A DNA stretch of 64,000 nucleotides from Byssothecium circinans. Lineage: Eukaryota; Ascomycota; Dothideomycetes; Pleosporales; Massarinaceae. The notes under the pieces were generated by a model, which made no database searches, was not told where the DNA came from, and worked only from the letters and a program-made list of their open reading frames with translations. Each line of letters opens with the position of its first letter. Within the stretch, counting starts at the first letter, position 1. Made by a program: the position numbers and the translations under genes. The stretch lies in the NCBI GenBank assembly GCA_010015675.1, contig ML977004.1:334403-398402 (forward strand), read 5' to 3'. Positions 34,341-46,600 of this stretch are shown here, piece after piece.

Positions 34341-36283
34341 ATGGCGCATCCTCCGCCATTGACCATTCGAAATTTGGCGTCTACGACCATCACATTGAAG
34401 AGGCTGGAAACTTTCGAGGACCCACATACCAAGAAATCCAAAGCCGGCACAGGGCTCCTCTCTTCTGGACATGGATTGAAGAACACGACGGACCTGGCTC
34501 CCACGGCGCCGGCATTAAGCGAGCATGCGAACAGTTTTAACTGTAAAGAGGTGAATATAAGACTTGATCCATTCGAGTCTGTCACTATAAACTTACAAAC
34601 ACCTCCGGACGTGGGAACGAAACACTATCTATCTACAGCCACTCTCCGCATCACCATCCAAACTTTGGCAGGAGAACGCTATCGTATCGACACCAATCCG
34701 TCCTACACGCAAAAATCTTCTTCGAAATTTATTCCATTGACTCCGAATCCTTCAACAAGCTTTACGGGCCTCTATCATCCCTCGAACCCTATCGCCCATT
34801 TGACAATCCACGCCAATCATTTGATCGATTATAAGAGATGGATGAAAGAGTTGCCCGACATGTTGCCTCTGTCGGGGATTAGTATCCCAGGAACGCATAA
34901 TTCGCATACACACTATCGTGCTCTGCCGTCGGTTAGGTGTCAAGTACTCAATGTACAGACGCAATTGGAGAATGGGATTCGGTTCCTGGATATTAGGGTG
35001 CAGCCGAGCAGCGCGACAGATATTGATAGTACGTACATATTTCTTTACCTCCAACTAACCCTATACGAGGGTATTATATCTGCATTACCAACTGCTCCTG
35101 CGGACGCTGCGCAATGGCACAATCCCCCTCCTCTCCTTAAAAAACCCTCCACTAACCATAAACCATAGAAAAGGACCTCTACCTCGTCCACGGCGCCTTC
35201 CCCATCAGTCTAACAGGCACAAAATACCTCTCACCCATCCTCTCAACCTGCTACACCTTCCTCACCTCTTACCCAAGCGAGACCATCCTAATAAGCCTGA
35301 AACGAGAAGGCGTAGGCAACGCAGCAGACCACCACCTCGCCGCGATCCTAGAAAAACATTACTTTACCCCAAACCGAGAGAAATGGTACACAGGCACCAA
35401 ACTCCCCTATCTGGGCGCCGTCCGTGGGAAGCTCGTCCTCGTCCGTAGATACGAGATGGATATTCCCAAACCCTTGACCTCGTCCGCCTCGCCCCCATCC
35501 TCATCATCATCATCAACAAACACCCCCTCCACCGCACCCCCAGCACCACCACGGACATCAACCGGCCTCGACGCAACCGCCTGGCCCAACAACAGCCCCC
35601 ATGCCCTCCACGGCCCCTTCAGCATCCAAGACTGGTGCGACGTCCTGCACCCGTCCTCCATCCCCACCAAGCTCCACCACGCCAACGCCCACCTCGCCCG
35701 CTCCGCAGCCACCACCGCACTCCTCCCGGGCGTTAATACGGATAAGCTGTATCCGGTGCCGCCAGCCCCGCTGCATTTGAATTTCCTGTCCGGCAGCAAT
35801 TTCTGGAATGTGGGGACGTGGCCGGAGAGGATTTCGAGCGTGGTGAATCGCGGGGTCGAGGAGTGGGTTTGTGGGCGGCATTATGTTGAGGAGACTGCTT
35901 GTGTGGGGAGGGGGGAGTCTTGGCGGATGGGTGCGGAAGAGGAAGAGGGAGGGGGGCGTATAAATGCGGCTGTGGATGGAGATGGAATCGTATCTACTGG
36001 ATCTAAGGGAGGCGAGCGCGTAGGAGATAGTGTCGGAGGGGAAGGAGCAGGTGTTGTAAGGAGAAAAGCGAGGATTGGTGATGGGGGGACGGGCGTCGTG
36101 GTTATGGATCATGTGGGGTTGGATGGGGATTGGGATTTAGTTGGGTTGATTGTGGGGTTGAATGTTGGTGTGCTTTTGAAGGTGCGGGAGGCGGTGGCGA
36201 TGGCTGAGGCGGAGGGCAAGGGAAAGGTGGAGGGAGAAGGAGATGTAGAGACTGGGTTTAGTAGTAATGGGTTAGTAAGGTAG
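34341..36283 (+). CDS. PI-specific phospholipase C X-domain-containing protein
   Basis: Two exons, 34341-35028 and 35169-36283, with intron 35029-35168 (GTACGT...AAACCATAG), give 600 aa. The X-domain signatures are MLPLSGISIPGTHNSHT (first catalytic His in GTHNS), QLENGIRFLDIRV, then after the splice KDLYLVHGAF (second His) and SETILISLKREG. This is the short, Ca-independent bacterial-type PI-PLC fold, which cleaves phosphatidylinositol or GPI. An N-terminal domain of about 170 residues and a Ser/Pro-rich insertion (about 330-355) are additional. The Gly/Glu/Val-rich C-terminus after residue 500 is low-complexity. No signal peptide is seen. Convergent with the rhomboid gene, 230 bases apart. 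Confidence 0.88.
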
Positions 36284-36512
36284 TGGTGAGATGATGAGAT
36301 GATAAGAAAAGAGGATGGAGAGGCGTTGTGAGAAAGTGTACTGTAGGAGTAGGAGTGTATATTAATTTCGTAAAGGGGGCATGACTGTAAGTGTTCTACC
36401 TATTTAGTATATGCTTTCGCTATGCGAGTGTCTCTACACATACGTATGTACAAAATGCACTCTCCCCCTACCTCTCTCTCTAATCCTACAAAACGCACTC
36501 AAAGCTCTCTCT

Positions 36513-38410
36513 CTACTTCACAACCTTCCTAACCTGCTCCTTAACCTCCTCAACCTCCCCCTTAACATTCCCCACAACATCCACCACCTTCTCCTCCCTT
36601 TCCCCCTCATCCTGCCGTCTCCGCCACTCCTTCCACCCCGTTCCGTGCAAATACCCCGCGACCACCGCCCCGGTCAGCATCCCCCCGAAATGGCTAGCAT
36701 GATCCATAGTCCCCTTTCCCCTACTCCTCACCGCACTGAAAATCTCCATCCCAACAAACGCCGCCAGCAACATCTTAGGCCAGAACATAACCTCAAAGTC
36801 CTTGAGAAAAGGGATTTTAATGCTCTCCTTATCAGTCATGAGGCAGAAGAGTGTCGTAACACCCCACAACGCTGCAGAAGCGCCGACAGAATGCGCAGAG
36901 ATGTTTCCCCTGCCGAGATTCGCCCAGTATAATGTCGCTAAGGAGCCGACCGCACCGGCGGAGATATATGTACCGAGGAAGATGCCTCTGCCGAAGAGGT
37001 CGCAGGATACGGGGCCGATGACAAGGACGAGCCACATCATGTTGCCGAGGAAATGCTCGTACTGGACGTGCGAGAAGACGTTGCCGACGGCTTGGAAGGC
37101 GCGCGGGTACCCGGGGACGTGCATGAAGTAGCGCGTCATGAGCGGCCAGAGCGGAGTCCAGCGCCAGGCTACGAGGAGAGCGAAGTTTGCGAGGAAGAGG
37201 CCTGCGATGGTGGCTGTGGTCAGGGAGAGAGAGGGCCAGAGACGGTAGCGGTCGGAGGGGGGGCTGTAGTAGTGTCCGACGCCGTAGGAGAGGAGGCAGA
37301 CTATTAGGACGAAGGCAGACATGGGGTACAGTCTTTGGACCTATTTCATTGATTAGAGAAGGAAAGGGAGCGTAGAGGGGAATAACATACCACTGTAGTC
37401 TTCGAAAGCATTTCGTCTTCGTTTTTGAAGGGCGATTGGGCTTTTTTCTGCGCCTTTTCCATCTCCTCTTTCCTGCGACTGACTTGTTCGCGGCCGAAGA
37501 TGTCGACATAGGTTTCTTGACCCGGCTTCATGAGTTGGGTGCCGCTCGGTGTGCGTACCCATTCTCCCGTCGCAAGCTTGACCTCGTCATCCTTCGCTCT
37601 GGCTTCCTTCTCCTCTGCCTTTTTCGTGATCTCTTCTAATCGCTGCCGCCTCTTCTCTTCGATGTTGCGCTCGAATTGCGACGGGCCGTGGTGCAGTATT
37701 CCAATCCTTTGCCCACCTAACTGTGCCTGTTCTTCCTGCATGACTTCCTCCTCCTCTTTCTTCTTCTTTTGGTGCTCTCTAAACGCCCTCGCGGGATCCT
37801 TGTACTTGGAGTCATTCTCGGGATCTGCGAGCCAGAGGTTATACGCTATACGATTCGCTTCCCTCTCTGCCCATTCTTCTGCCGCCCGCGCTTCATCGAC
37901 GGGGTGTTTCTCGCGCAGCCAGTCCAGTCCCTTTGAGGCAACCTGTCGTTTTACGTGACTGTACTGCTGACCTAGGTTGTCCACACCATAGTCAGCTAGC
38001 GACCCGGACGTTCGTCGGTGATGCAGGATCCGTAACACGGCATTGCCCTCGCTAGCGGAGACTTTAGGCCCAAAGATGCGTCGTATGGTGCCTTCGTCCA
38101 CTGGCCCGCCCGGTAAAGGGCCTATCTTCACTCTGCGCTTCTGGCGGGTAAAAGGCTGGGAAGGAGGGAGCGGGTCTTCCGTGGGTGGATTGTGGACTTT
38201 TGCGGCATATCGCTGGGTTGTGGAGAAGGCTCGGCACAATTGAGGCGTGCTACGTGATTGTAGGGAGGAGAGTATGGGGGACGGCGAGGTGGTGGAGAAG
38301 CATGATGTCTGTTGGGTGCAATACCGACGCGCGAACGCAAGGGTCACGCTATTCCACTGCGAGGAGAGGCGCGCGGCGGGCCGGAAAGCCATCGGAATGG
38401 CATTGCTCAT
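36513..38410 (-). CDS. PCP1: mitochondrial rhomboid protease (Pcp1/Rbd1 type)
   Basis: Two exons, 38410-37391 and 37340-36513, with intron 37390-37344-ish (GTATGT...GAAATAG, ending at 37341), give 615 aa. Residues 1-70 are a mitochondrial presequence. Residues 70-345 are an unusually long hydrophilic region with a Glu/Lys coiled-coil (KKKKEEEEVMQEEQAQ, then RRQRLEEITKKAEEKEAR). The rhomboid core follows: HFLGN (His436, Asn440), GASA with catalytic Ser495, and catalytic His557 in HASHFGG. Pcp1 cleaves inner-membrane proteins such as the dynamin Mgm1 and cytochrome c peroxidase in yeast. The symbol is assigned by that family resemblance. Confidence 0.9.
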
Positions 38411-39121
38411 TGTAGTTGTGTGCCCGTGAGCGCGGGAGGCTATGAGGCCATTGGCGGCGCTTCGGGATGTGTCGAGTCGCAGTACGATGCGAGAGATGGT
38501 AATAAGATGTCCAAAAAGTCGGGCGGGCCTGTGCTCAGCCCTATGCGGATGCCTGTGGACTTGTAAAATATTTTGCCAAGCTCCAACACAATAATGATAG
38601 CAGAGAAAATCATGAACTGTGCATTTCTATAGCTGAATAGCAAATCTTCTTGTATTGGAATTCTCCAGAGTCCTGGAGACCACCTGCTCTCGTGACGCGG
38701 ACGTGCTCACCTCCTCGCAGGTATTGTGAAGCTCCCCCGCCAAACTGTTCTCCAACTTCCTTTCACGTTAACCACACGATACACACAACAACAAATTTGG
38801 TACCCACCACCCAAGGTACCTTCAGCAAGCTCACCGTTGGATCTGACATCACAGACGAGCGTCCACTGGCGGCTTCCCATCCGGCGCCTCCACAAACCTC
38901 GATCGCTCCAGCAGCTTCCACCGCCCTACCCAACCGCCTCAACGGCCCCCCGACTACGCCTCCTAATATTCCTCGCCCACCGAGTCGCTCTCCTCGCAAC
39001 ATCCGCCACACCCCAAGAATATCTCGGCGCATCACCCACACCACAGCTATCTTCCATCCACGCCAAAACACCCCCCTCTTCCTTCCAAACCATACCAACC
39101 TCCATCTCCCTCTCCCCCACA
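38411..39121. promoter_or_regulatory. divergent promoter, rhomboid / ADC17-like gene
   Basis: About 710 bases. The right 400 bases are strikingly C-rich on the plus strand and stay open in frame with the gene that follows, but their composition (CCxCCx runs) is that of a leader rather than a protein. Confidence 0.45.
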
Positions 39122-39565
39122 ATGTCCGCCTCCGCAGCCCCCATCTCCCCCACCCGCTTCGCCGCGGCCCTCGAATCCCTCTCCCTATCCTCCCTATACG
39201 CCAAAGTCTCCGAGCTCCAAAACTCCATCGCGCACCTCGAGGCCAGCAACGCGGAGCTAGAAGAATACGCCCGGAAGGAAGATGATACGGAGTGCTATGA
39301 GGCGCTGGTGGAGAATAAAGAGGTGGTGGAGAGAATGCGAGAGAGGATTGGGTTGGTGAGGAAGGAGGTGGTGGAGGTGAGGGGGTTGCCGTGGATGCCG
39401 GAGGCAGAGGGCGTGGAGGTTGGGGAGCGCAGGGCTGATGGGGGCGTTGAGGGTGTGCCGGTGGCTTCGAACGGGGGGTCTGCGAATAATGGGACGACGC
39501 AAGGGCCTGTGAACAATGGGACAGGCGCAGATGCTGAGGGGGGAGAAGAGGGCGTGTTTTTGTGA
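39122..39565 (+). CDS. ADC17/TMA17-like proteasome-assembly chaperone
   Basis: 147 aa from the ATG at 39122 (MSASAAPISPTRFAAALESL). The frame is open upstream to 38726, but that part is a Pro/Thr/Ser-rich translation with no conservation signature, so I chose the internal ATG. The core is a helical hairpin: SLYAKVSELQNSIAHLEASNAELEEYA, an acidic gap, then CYEALVENKEVVERMRERIGLVRKEV. This arrangement (xxIxxxIxHLxxSNxxL ... YxxxVxENExVxxxxxERxxxL) matches my memory of yeast Tma17/Adc17, a stress-induced chaperone that helps build the 19S ATPase ring. The C-terminal 50 residues are Gly/Asn/Glu-rich and disordered. Assignment is by pattern only. Confidence 0.6.
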   Translation: MSASAAPISPTRFAAALESLSLSSLYAKVSELQNSIAHLEASNAELEEYARKEDDTECYEALVENKEVVERMRERIGLVRKEVVEVRGLPWMPEAEGVEVGERRADGGVEGVPVASNGGSANNGTTQGPVNNGTGADAEGGEEGVFL

Positions 39566-40353
39566 GGGAAGGAGCTTGCTTGGAATTGAACTGGTCAAGA
39601 AAACATCATGATACGAAAGGACGACTTTTATACCGTTCGGCATGTATGCGGAAGATTGCACCCCACCATCCCTACATCGACTGCAGTCCTCGAGAACCGA
39701 GCTGCAAATCAGCAATTACACGCCCAATATGCGGACGGTATCTCAGGTAATGTTTTCTATTTCTACGCTTAAGAGGGCTTGGCTGACTTATTAGCATTCG
39801 GCGGGGGTGAAAATCTCAGTATGATGATTAAAAGTCGGGGACCGAAGCTATGTCGTGTAACACTCTCGACGTACCCCTCATAGTAAACCCTTTGGAATGC
39901 TCGAGGTCGAGATTCTGTATGATCAGTGGCCAAAACTTTACACGACGAAGCCTGCGGTAGTATAGTTGCTGTGGACGTTCCGTCTTTTAGATCACGGAAT
40001 ACCAGTTCACCGATCACCTAGGCAGCGTATAAGTTTTGGGCCCAACGTACAATTTGGTTGTATCTTCCACTTAGATGCCAAATGAATAATACACAGAAGA
40101 ATACCTCTCTTCTCCTCCTAAAAAAAGGAGAAAAAATAGTGAAGTGAAAGTCCCCATATAATACCTAGCTTTTGCAAGCAGTGTAGCAATTGCGCAAAAA
40201 AAACAAACCCTAGACCCAACCTTTCGCCGATTTCCATCCCAGCCAGTCCGCCAACCCATCTCAACGCCAATGCTGCAAAGCATGCAAAGCCAAACAAAAT
40301 AGAAGCCCTCACTCCGATCGCCTAAGCACACCAGTCCTCGCACTTTTCAACTT
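39566..40353. other. convergent intergenic region
   Basis: About 790 bases between the 3' ends of the ADC17-like gene and verprolin. No coding signature. Confidence 0.5.
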
Positions 40354-41840
40354 CTAATCAAAAGCGCTTAGATCCAGCGGCACACTGCTCCCCCTCCCGG
40401 CCCTATACCTCTTCGGCCCGCCCGTGAAATCCCTCGGTTTGGGAAACTGTCCTTCGTCTACAAATCGCCATCTCAAATCATGCACCGGGACAATTTTTCC
40501 CTTGTGGCCTGCGCCTCCGGTAATACCTGGACTTGTGGTCCCGCTCTTTGCGCCTGAGCCTCCGTTTGACAAGGTGTAGGAGCTTGGGTCGAGCATGGAA
40601 CGCACGGAATGCTGGGTCATGGAACGGCTTGGGGGCGAAGAAGGCGGTGGCGGGGGCGGCGCGGGCGCGCTGGGTGCGGAGGAAGGCGGCGAGCCTGGGG
40701 GTGGTGGGGGTGGTGCTGAGGGGGATGAGCGGCCGAAAGCATTGCGGGCTGCTTGCTCGGCGAGAGAGGGTTGGCCGTTGGTATGGGTTTTGGGTGTGGG
40801 TGGGGCAGGGGCTGAGGGCGGTTTGGGTGGTGCGCTTGAGTATCGGTACGGATCGTATTCGTCGTCATCTTCCGAGGATGAAGCTTTCGGGGGTGGGGGT
40901 GGAGGAAGGGGTGTAGATCGGGAAGGTACTCGGGGGGCACCGGGAGGTGGAGGAGGAGGAGCTGAAGGTGTGTGTGACGGAGGCGGTGGTGGTGGGGCTG
41001 GTGGTGCGGAACCAGGCACCGGGGGTGCTCGAGCTGGTGAGGATGGGGGTGGAGGTGCGAGACCGGATGGCTTGCGCGAGGAAGGAGGCGGTATGGGCGG
41101 TTTCTTACCAGGCAGTGGGGGTTTCGGTTTCGATCTCAGGTCGGACATTGAGTGTGTTGACGCGATTGATGAAGGCCGCAAGTTGTTTTTCAGCGCTGAG
41201 ACAGATGGATTCGGCGGCGGTCTGGTAGAAGGCGGTGGAGGAGGTGCCCCAGGAGGCTTCGGTGCTGCTCCTCGCGGGGGTGTCGGTGCAGAGCTCCGTG
41301 ATGTCTCTGGATCCGAGAGATACGGCGAATTCTGCTCTGCGCCTGTCTTCACGCCGCCCGCCTTCCTTAGTTTTGGCATTCCTCCTGCAAATAGACCACC
41401 TAGCTGTGGAGCTGCGCTGACAATGCCTCCACCAGCACCGTCTCCCCCGCCTCCTGTATCACTGTTGCTTCGCGCTCGACCGGGGACTGGCGGCGCAAGG
41501 CCTGGGGGCGCGGGAGGTCGACCCATTCCAGGCACAGGAGGGGCGCCTGCTATTGCTGGTGCACTTGGTCCGTCGGAGACTTTGCCTACCAGTGGGGCAG
41601 AGCGGTCGTTGACTACTGTCTTCTTCAGCTTCGCGCCTTTGCTGATGTCTGTGAGAAGCGCGCCCTGTGAGCGTTAGTGTGATTCCTGACGTGTGCTTGA
41701 TGGTTTGTACGTACACGTCCTGCTCCTCCGCTAGGTCTACCTCCGGGAGCCTTCCCTGGCATTGGAGGCGGCGGAGGACCTCCCGCGCCTCTGCCCATGG
41801 GGGGCATAGGCGGAGGCGGCGGCGGTGGTGGTGCGGGCAT
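40354..41840 (-). CDS. VRP1: verprolin / WASP-interacting protein
   Basis: Two exons, 41840-41715 and 41664-40354, with intron 41714-41665 (GTACGT...GCTCACAG), give 478 aa. Starts MPAPPPPPPPPMPPMGRG. A WH2 actin-binding motif spans the splice, GR-GALLTDISKGAKLKK at about 41-57. The middle is proline-rich with many PPPPP modules that bind profilin and SH3 domains. The C-terminus carries the WASP-binding segment (HDLRWRFVDEGQFPKPRDF). The protein links Las17/WASP to actin at endocytic patches. The opposite strand has a long Gly-rich open frame (40595-41677), a composition shadow of the Pro codons. Confidence 0.92.
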
Positions 41841-42085
41841 GGTGGTGTCGTGTGGCGGGGAATGTGTGCTTTCTTTACGCTCTTCTCTATCTCCTGCGCC
41901 CTTCTCCCAAATTTGAGCTGTCCTGCTGCCTGCAACGGGCGTACGTGTTGTGGGGAGAGGAATGGCGAGCTGGGCTTCTTTGAGATTCGAGAAGTCGAGG
42001 TGGATTTTGCCAAGCTGAGCCACCACGGCCTCGTCACTCGAACTTCACCACAACCACCAAACGTATCATTGTCACTTCACACGCC
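41841..42085. promoter_or_regulatory. shared divergent promoter of VRP1 and the next gene
   Basis: 245 bases between the two ATGs. CACCACAACCACC lies just before the plus-strand gene. No TATA box seen. Confidence 0.4.
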
Positions 42086-43375
42086 ATGAAACCCGGCACC
42101 CTGCCGCTCCGAGCGCGTTCGCGGCCCGTCTGCCAATTCTGCGATTATATACTCCAGCAGCCAGCACCTCGCCCCTCCTTCATCGCTGCCTCGACATTCA
42201 AGGCACCCGTGATAGGGCGCCAAGTTTCTACACAACATGTCATACTCCCTCGGATATCCGCGCGTACGATTACGACGACTCGGAGAGTACAACAGTTAGA
42301 GCCAGAGCCAGATCACCAGCAGCAGTGGGACAGGATAGCAGCGCTGAAAACGAAGCTTGCAGAGGTGGAGAACAACATTCGATGGATCAAGTCTTCGCCG
42401 AAAATCGAGGCGGAAAATGCGACACTAGAAGCGCTCGATGGCCTAGAGGAGATTGCCCGGCAAGCCATTGCCATCCGGTCACGGCAGCCCGAGACCACAA
42501 GGATACAAGTCAAGCAAAGCTCGGCCGGCGCGATACTATCCATGGGACGCGAGGACGAGAGCCCAAGTACAGGAAAACCTAGGGCACGACCCTGGTCATT
42601 AGACGACCTCCCCTCGCCTTCATACCTCTCTCTTTTAGCTCAGGACCTAGTCAAGCACCCGAAGGTCTTTCTCTCTCCCAGCGTTCTGGCTTTATACATT
42701 CGACTGCAGAGACTCCTCAGATGTCCACGCGCCATTCCAGAGATACTGCACCTGTACGCCAACAAGCCTGTGCCCGAACTGGGTTCATCACCACCAAAGT
42801 ATTTGAAACCATCGCCCAAAGCCGCCAAGCAGGCCATTCCAGCGAACCTGGCCCACGAAGCTCTTACCGCCGCCATCGAGGCAAAGGACCTGCCCTTGGC
42901 TTTAGATGTGATAGAAACGTCGTATTGTGCGCCAGCGTGGCGGCGGCATAGGATGTTGACAAAGTTGGGCGTCCCCGGTACCTTGGCAGCCATCACTCCA
43001 CTGGCCCTTTATATGATTGCACAGGAACTCTCCATGTACAGCGGATATATTGATCCCTGGACGTTCAAGCTGTATTCATTCATGGGAATGTCAACATATG
43101 TTCTCTGCACGGGGACCTTGGGGTTTGTTGCTTTGACCACATACAACGACCACCATACGAGAGTTGTCTGGAGGCCGGGTATGCCACTGCTCGACCGCTA
43201 TATGAGGGAAGACGAGCGCGCGGCTCTGGATCGAATAGCTTGCGCCTGGGGGTTCAAAGAGTCATGGAGACGAGGTGATGAGGAGGGCGAAGAGTGGGAG
43301 GGACTTAGGGAATGGATCTTGCTGAGGGGCATGATTCTGGATAAGGCGGATTTGATGCCAGGCATGAACGCGTAG
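42086..43375 (+). CDS. mitochondrial-type membrane protein, uncharacterised
   Basis: Single exon, 429 aa. The N-terminus (MKPGTLPLRARSRPVCQFCDY...ARTITTTRRVQQ) resembles a mitochondrial presequence. A coiled-coil region (IAALKTKLAEVENNIRWI) comes next. Two hydrophobic segments lie in the C-terminal half: TLAAITPLALYMIAQELSM and MGMSTYVLCTGTLGFVALTT. A conserved-looking tail follows (RPGMPLLDRYMREDERAALD, then IACAWGFKESWRRGDEEGEEW). I recognise this tail from filamentous-fungal hypothetical proteins, but no function. By layout it is probably an inner-membrane protein with two passes. Confidence 0.7.
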   Translation: MKPGTLPLRARSRPVCQFCDYILQQPAPRPSFIAASTFKAPVIGRQVSTQHVILPRISARTITTTRRVQQLEPEPDHQQQWDRIAALKTKLAEVENNIRWIKSSPKIEAENATLEALDGLEEIARQAIAIRSRQPETTRIQVKQSSAGAILSMGREDESPSTGKPRARPWSLDDLPSPSYLSLLAQDLVKHPKVFLSPSVLALYIRLQRLLRCPRAIPEILHLYANKPVPELGSSPPKYLKPSPKAAKQAIPANLAHEALTAAIEAKDLPLALDVIETSYCAPAWRRHRMLTKLGVPGTLAAITPLALYMIAQELSMYSGYIDPWTFKLYSFMGMSTYVLCTGTLGFVALTTYNDHHTRVVWRPGMPLLDRYMREDERAALDRIACAWGFKESWRRGDEEGEEWEGLREWILLRGMILDKADLMPGMNA

Positions 43376-43623
43376 ACGCTGTATATTCACCATCTTGTTT
43401 CATTCTACTGTAACAATGCAAAATGCAATATCCCACATGCGCAGGCTTCGGCGGTGTCGTACATATATAATGGTTGCGATGTGGGAGTTGTGTCGAGGGG
43501 CAGGCACGCGTCCAGCCGTGACTTCCTCTCTAAACTCGCCACCAACCATCTCATCTCACGCGTCGTCTACCTCACTCCTACGTCAACTATCCTCACGATA
43601 CGCCGCCTTCTCTGTCTCTCAGA

Positions 43624-46600
43624 ATGGCCCGGGGTCCTCAATTCAGACTGCCGCTTCGCAGCAAGAGCGGATCCAGTTCTGTGGGTAGCCAGAGTCGTCG
43701 ACAAGGCCCAGCGCCGACGACGTCACGCGCTCGCCGTTCTTCTCGACATTCTACCTCAGTCAGTACATCAGCTTCTAGGGCATCCCGCGGACAGGCGTCT
43801 GTCACTAATGGAACGAGCGCTCAGCCATCCCCCAGCGGCCTTTCCTGTGAACATCCCACAGAGTCTGAAGTGGACGAGGATGCACTCAATGAGGTAATCA
43901 TGGTTGTTGACATGCAACGTCGCGCTACTGTGGGCTGTAGCTATTATGTTGCGCGGGACGAGACACTCTTCCTTATGGAGGACGTTCAATCTGGCGGCCC
44001 GGATATCGTGGACGCATGCAAGTCCCTCTTGCCGCATCCCTATCACCAGTCTAACAAACGACAGTGAGAGTGTATATTGACCCAACAATCGTCATCATCT
44101 CAACCAAGACCGACGATGCAGTCCTTTACAAACTCGATCCGGACCGAAGGAGTGATGCCTCCGACAGTGGCGACAGTGAGTCGTTGTGAAGAAGTATGCT
44201 ATCCGCGTAACTGACATTAGCAGATGATCAATATCGACTGCCATTTCTCATGGAAGTGCGTCCGCCAAGCGAGTTCTCATATGACACAGCGACAAGCAAA
44301 CTTGCCGGTCTCAAACTCGGCGGGGATCATGGGTACCGACGCAACTTTGTCGTTCCAGGTGATATGGTCGTGGATGAGCCTGCATACGCTGGAGAAGAGG
44401 CTCCAGGGCAGCAGGGCCGGATGCTTTACCTGTCAGGGCTGATTGACATGGAAAGTCCGCTAACGGTAACACAATTGACTCTTCACTGACATAGCACGCT
44501 CTGACGTTGGCTAGATCGGCTGTTCTGGAGCACTTCTTTCATATCTGCAACGTAGACGAGCAGCTGCGTATCTTCCAGGTGACCCGGATGCACATCAGGT
44601 GTTTCGCATATCAAAGCTCGAGATGTTCACTCTCCGCGATACCATGTAGGCTACCATAACGCCCTAGCACTCGAATCGTAGCTGATGGCGTCCAGGTTCA
44701 TCAATGCCGACACTCTCCATTCCCTCCAGATACTGAACAATGAATCCCATCCAAACACCCATAACCAAGGCCCTACCAAAGCATCATCGGGATCGAAAGA
44801 AGGGTTTTCGGTGTACGGGCTGTTCCATTTTCTCGCGCGGACAAGTCAGGGCAGGCAGCAACTGAGACAGATCTTTCTTCGTCCGAGTTTAGACCCCAAC
44901 ATTATCAATGAGCGACTGGAGACGGGTCGAATTCTCCTCCATCCCGAGAATACCGCCATTCTGGATGATCTCGTATGGCACCTGAAAGGAGTTTGCAATA
45001 TGCGAGTGATGATGGAGAACCTCAAGAAAGGTTCTAGTAGCAACGGCTCCGGGAAAATGAAAGGGCCCTCGAGCACGGTTTGGACGGCTCTGCAGCGCGT
45101 GAGTCCTCCATGATGCGATTATCATGCTCTGTTAACGAATGTCAGTTTGTGTTTAGTGCAATAGCTATCAGGGACGCTGTGAAGGCCCTACTTGGAGGAG
45201 AGAAGTTGGCAATCGTTACGAGGATAGTGGAGCGATTCGAGGGTCGCCGTCTAGCTAGCGTTGGCGTCCGGATCAGCGAAACTGTGAGAGGGTGCTTCTG
45301 TTGTTGTTGTTAGGTCAACTAATGGGTCCAGGTCGACTTTGACGCCTCAGCAGAAGAATCACGGACTGTCATCCTCCAAGGGGTCGATGAAGAGCTTGAC
45401 AATATGAAATACATCTGGAAGGGGCTCGACGACTTACTTTCGCGGGTTGCTCGCACTCTATCGGAGAACGTTCCGTCTACTGTGCAGGGTGATTTGAACG
45501 TTCTTTACTTTCCACAAATCGGTTTCTTGGTCACTGTTCCTATCGATCCTGAAACAGACGAGGCGGCATTTGAAGGAGGCTTCGATGATCCTTGGGAGCG
45601 AATCTTTTCCACTGAGTAAACAGCTCACTTACTCCAATGTCTGCTACACTAACTCCTCATAGTGGCCAAGTCTACTTCAAAAACGCCCAAGTCAGGGAGA
45701 TGGACAGCCATTTCGGCGATCTTCACGGCCTCATCACAGATCGTGAGATCGAGATAAGCCATGAAATGGCACAATATGTGCTCGAACATGAGGATGCTTT
45801 TGTTGAAACCTCAGATATCTGTGGCGAGCTTGATAGTCTCGTCGCTCTGGCACAGGGCGCAAAGATGTACAACCTGCACTGTCCTCGCATTTCACAAGAG
45901 AACGTTATTGATATCAAGGGTGGTCGGTATGTGTGCTTGAAATCTGCACCTCACTCTGTCCTACTTTACTAATCTTCGGTTTTCATAACAGTCATATCCT
46001 TCAAGAACGTGCTCTTGACACCGGCTTCATACCAAACAGCACCTTCCTCGTTGGAGCGACAGGAAATAACGACCAAGAGAGTCTATCACGCCAGACCGGT
46101 GCTTCCGGTCGGCACACCCCCAAACTGTCAGGTCCAAGCATGGTCATCCTTACTGGCCCAAACTACTCAGGAAAGAGCGTCTACCTGAAGCAAGTCGCTC
46201 TGATAGTGTACATGGCACATATAGGCAGCTTTGTACCGGCTGAGAGCGCAGAGATCGGCATCACCGACAAAATCCTGTCGAGAGTGTCAACGCGAGAATC
46301 GGTATCACGTATTCAAAGCGCATTCATGATTGACCTTCAGCAAATCTCGCTAGCCTTGAGCTTAGCAACTCGAAGGAGCCTTCTAATTATCGATGAGTTC
46401 GGCAAAGGCACTGATTCCAGCGACGGAGCGGGGCTGGCTTGTGCGGTATTCAAACATTTGCTGAGCCTGGGGGGAGATAGGAGTAAGGTGCTCGCTGCCA
46501 CACACTTCCACGGTACTTGCAGCTTTTCGAAAATGCAGCCTCTGACTGCATGTACTAACACGGGTAGAAATCTTTGAAAATGGATTGCTCAAGCCAAGTC

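Noticed and set aside
38726..39121. N-terminal extension of the ADC17-like frame
   Set aside because: Pro/Thr/Ser-rich translation of a C-rich leader; the ATG at 39122 starts the conserved part.
40595..41677. 360-codon Gly-rich open frame opposite verprolin
   Set aside because: It is the reverse complement of proline-rich codons of VRP1; the composition alone keeps it open.
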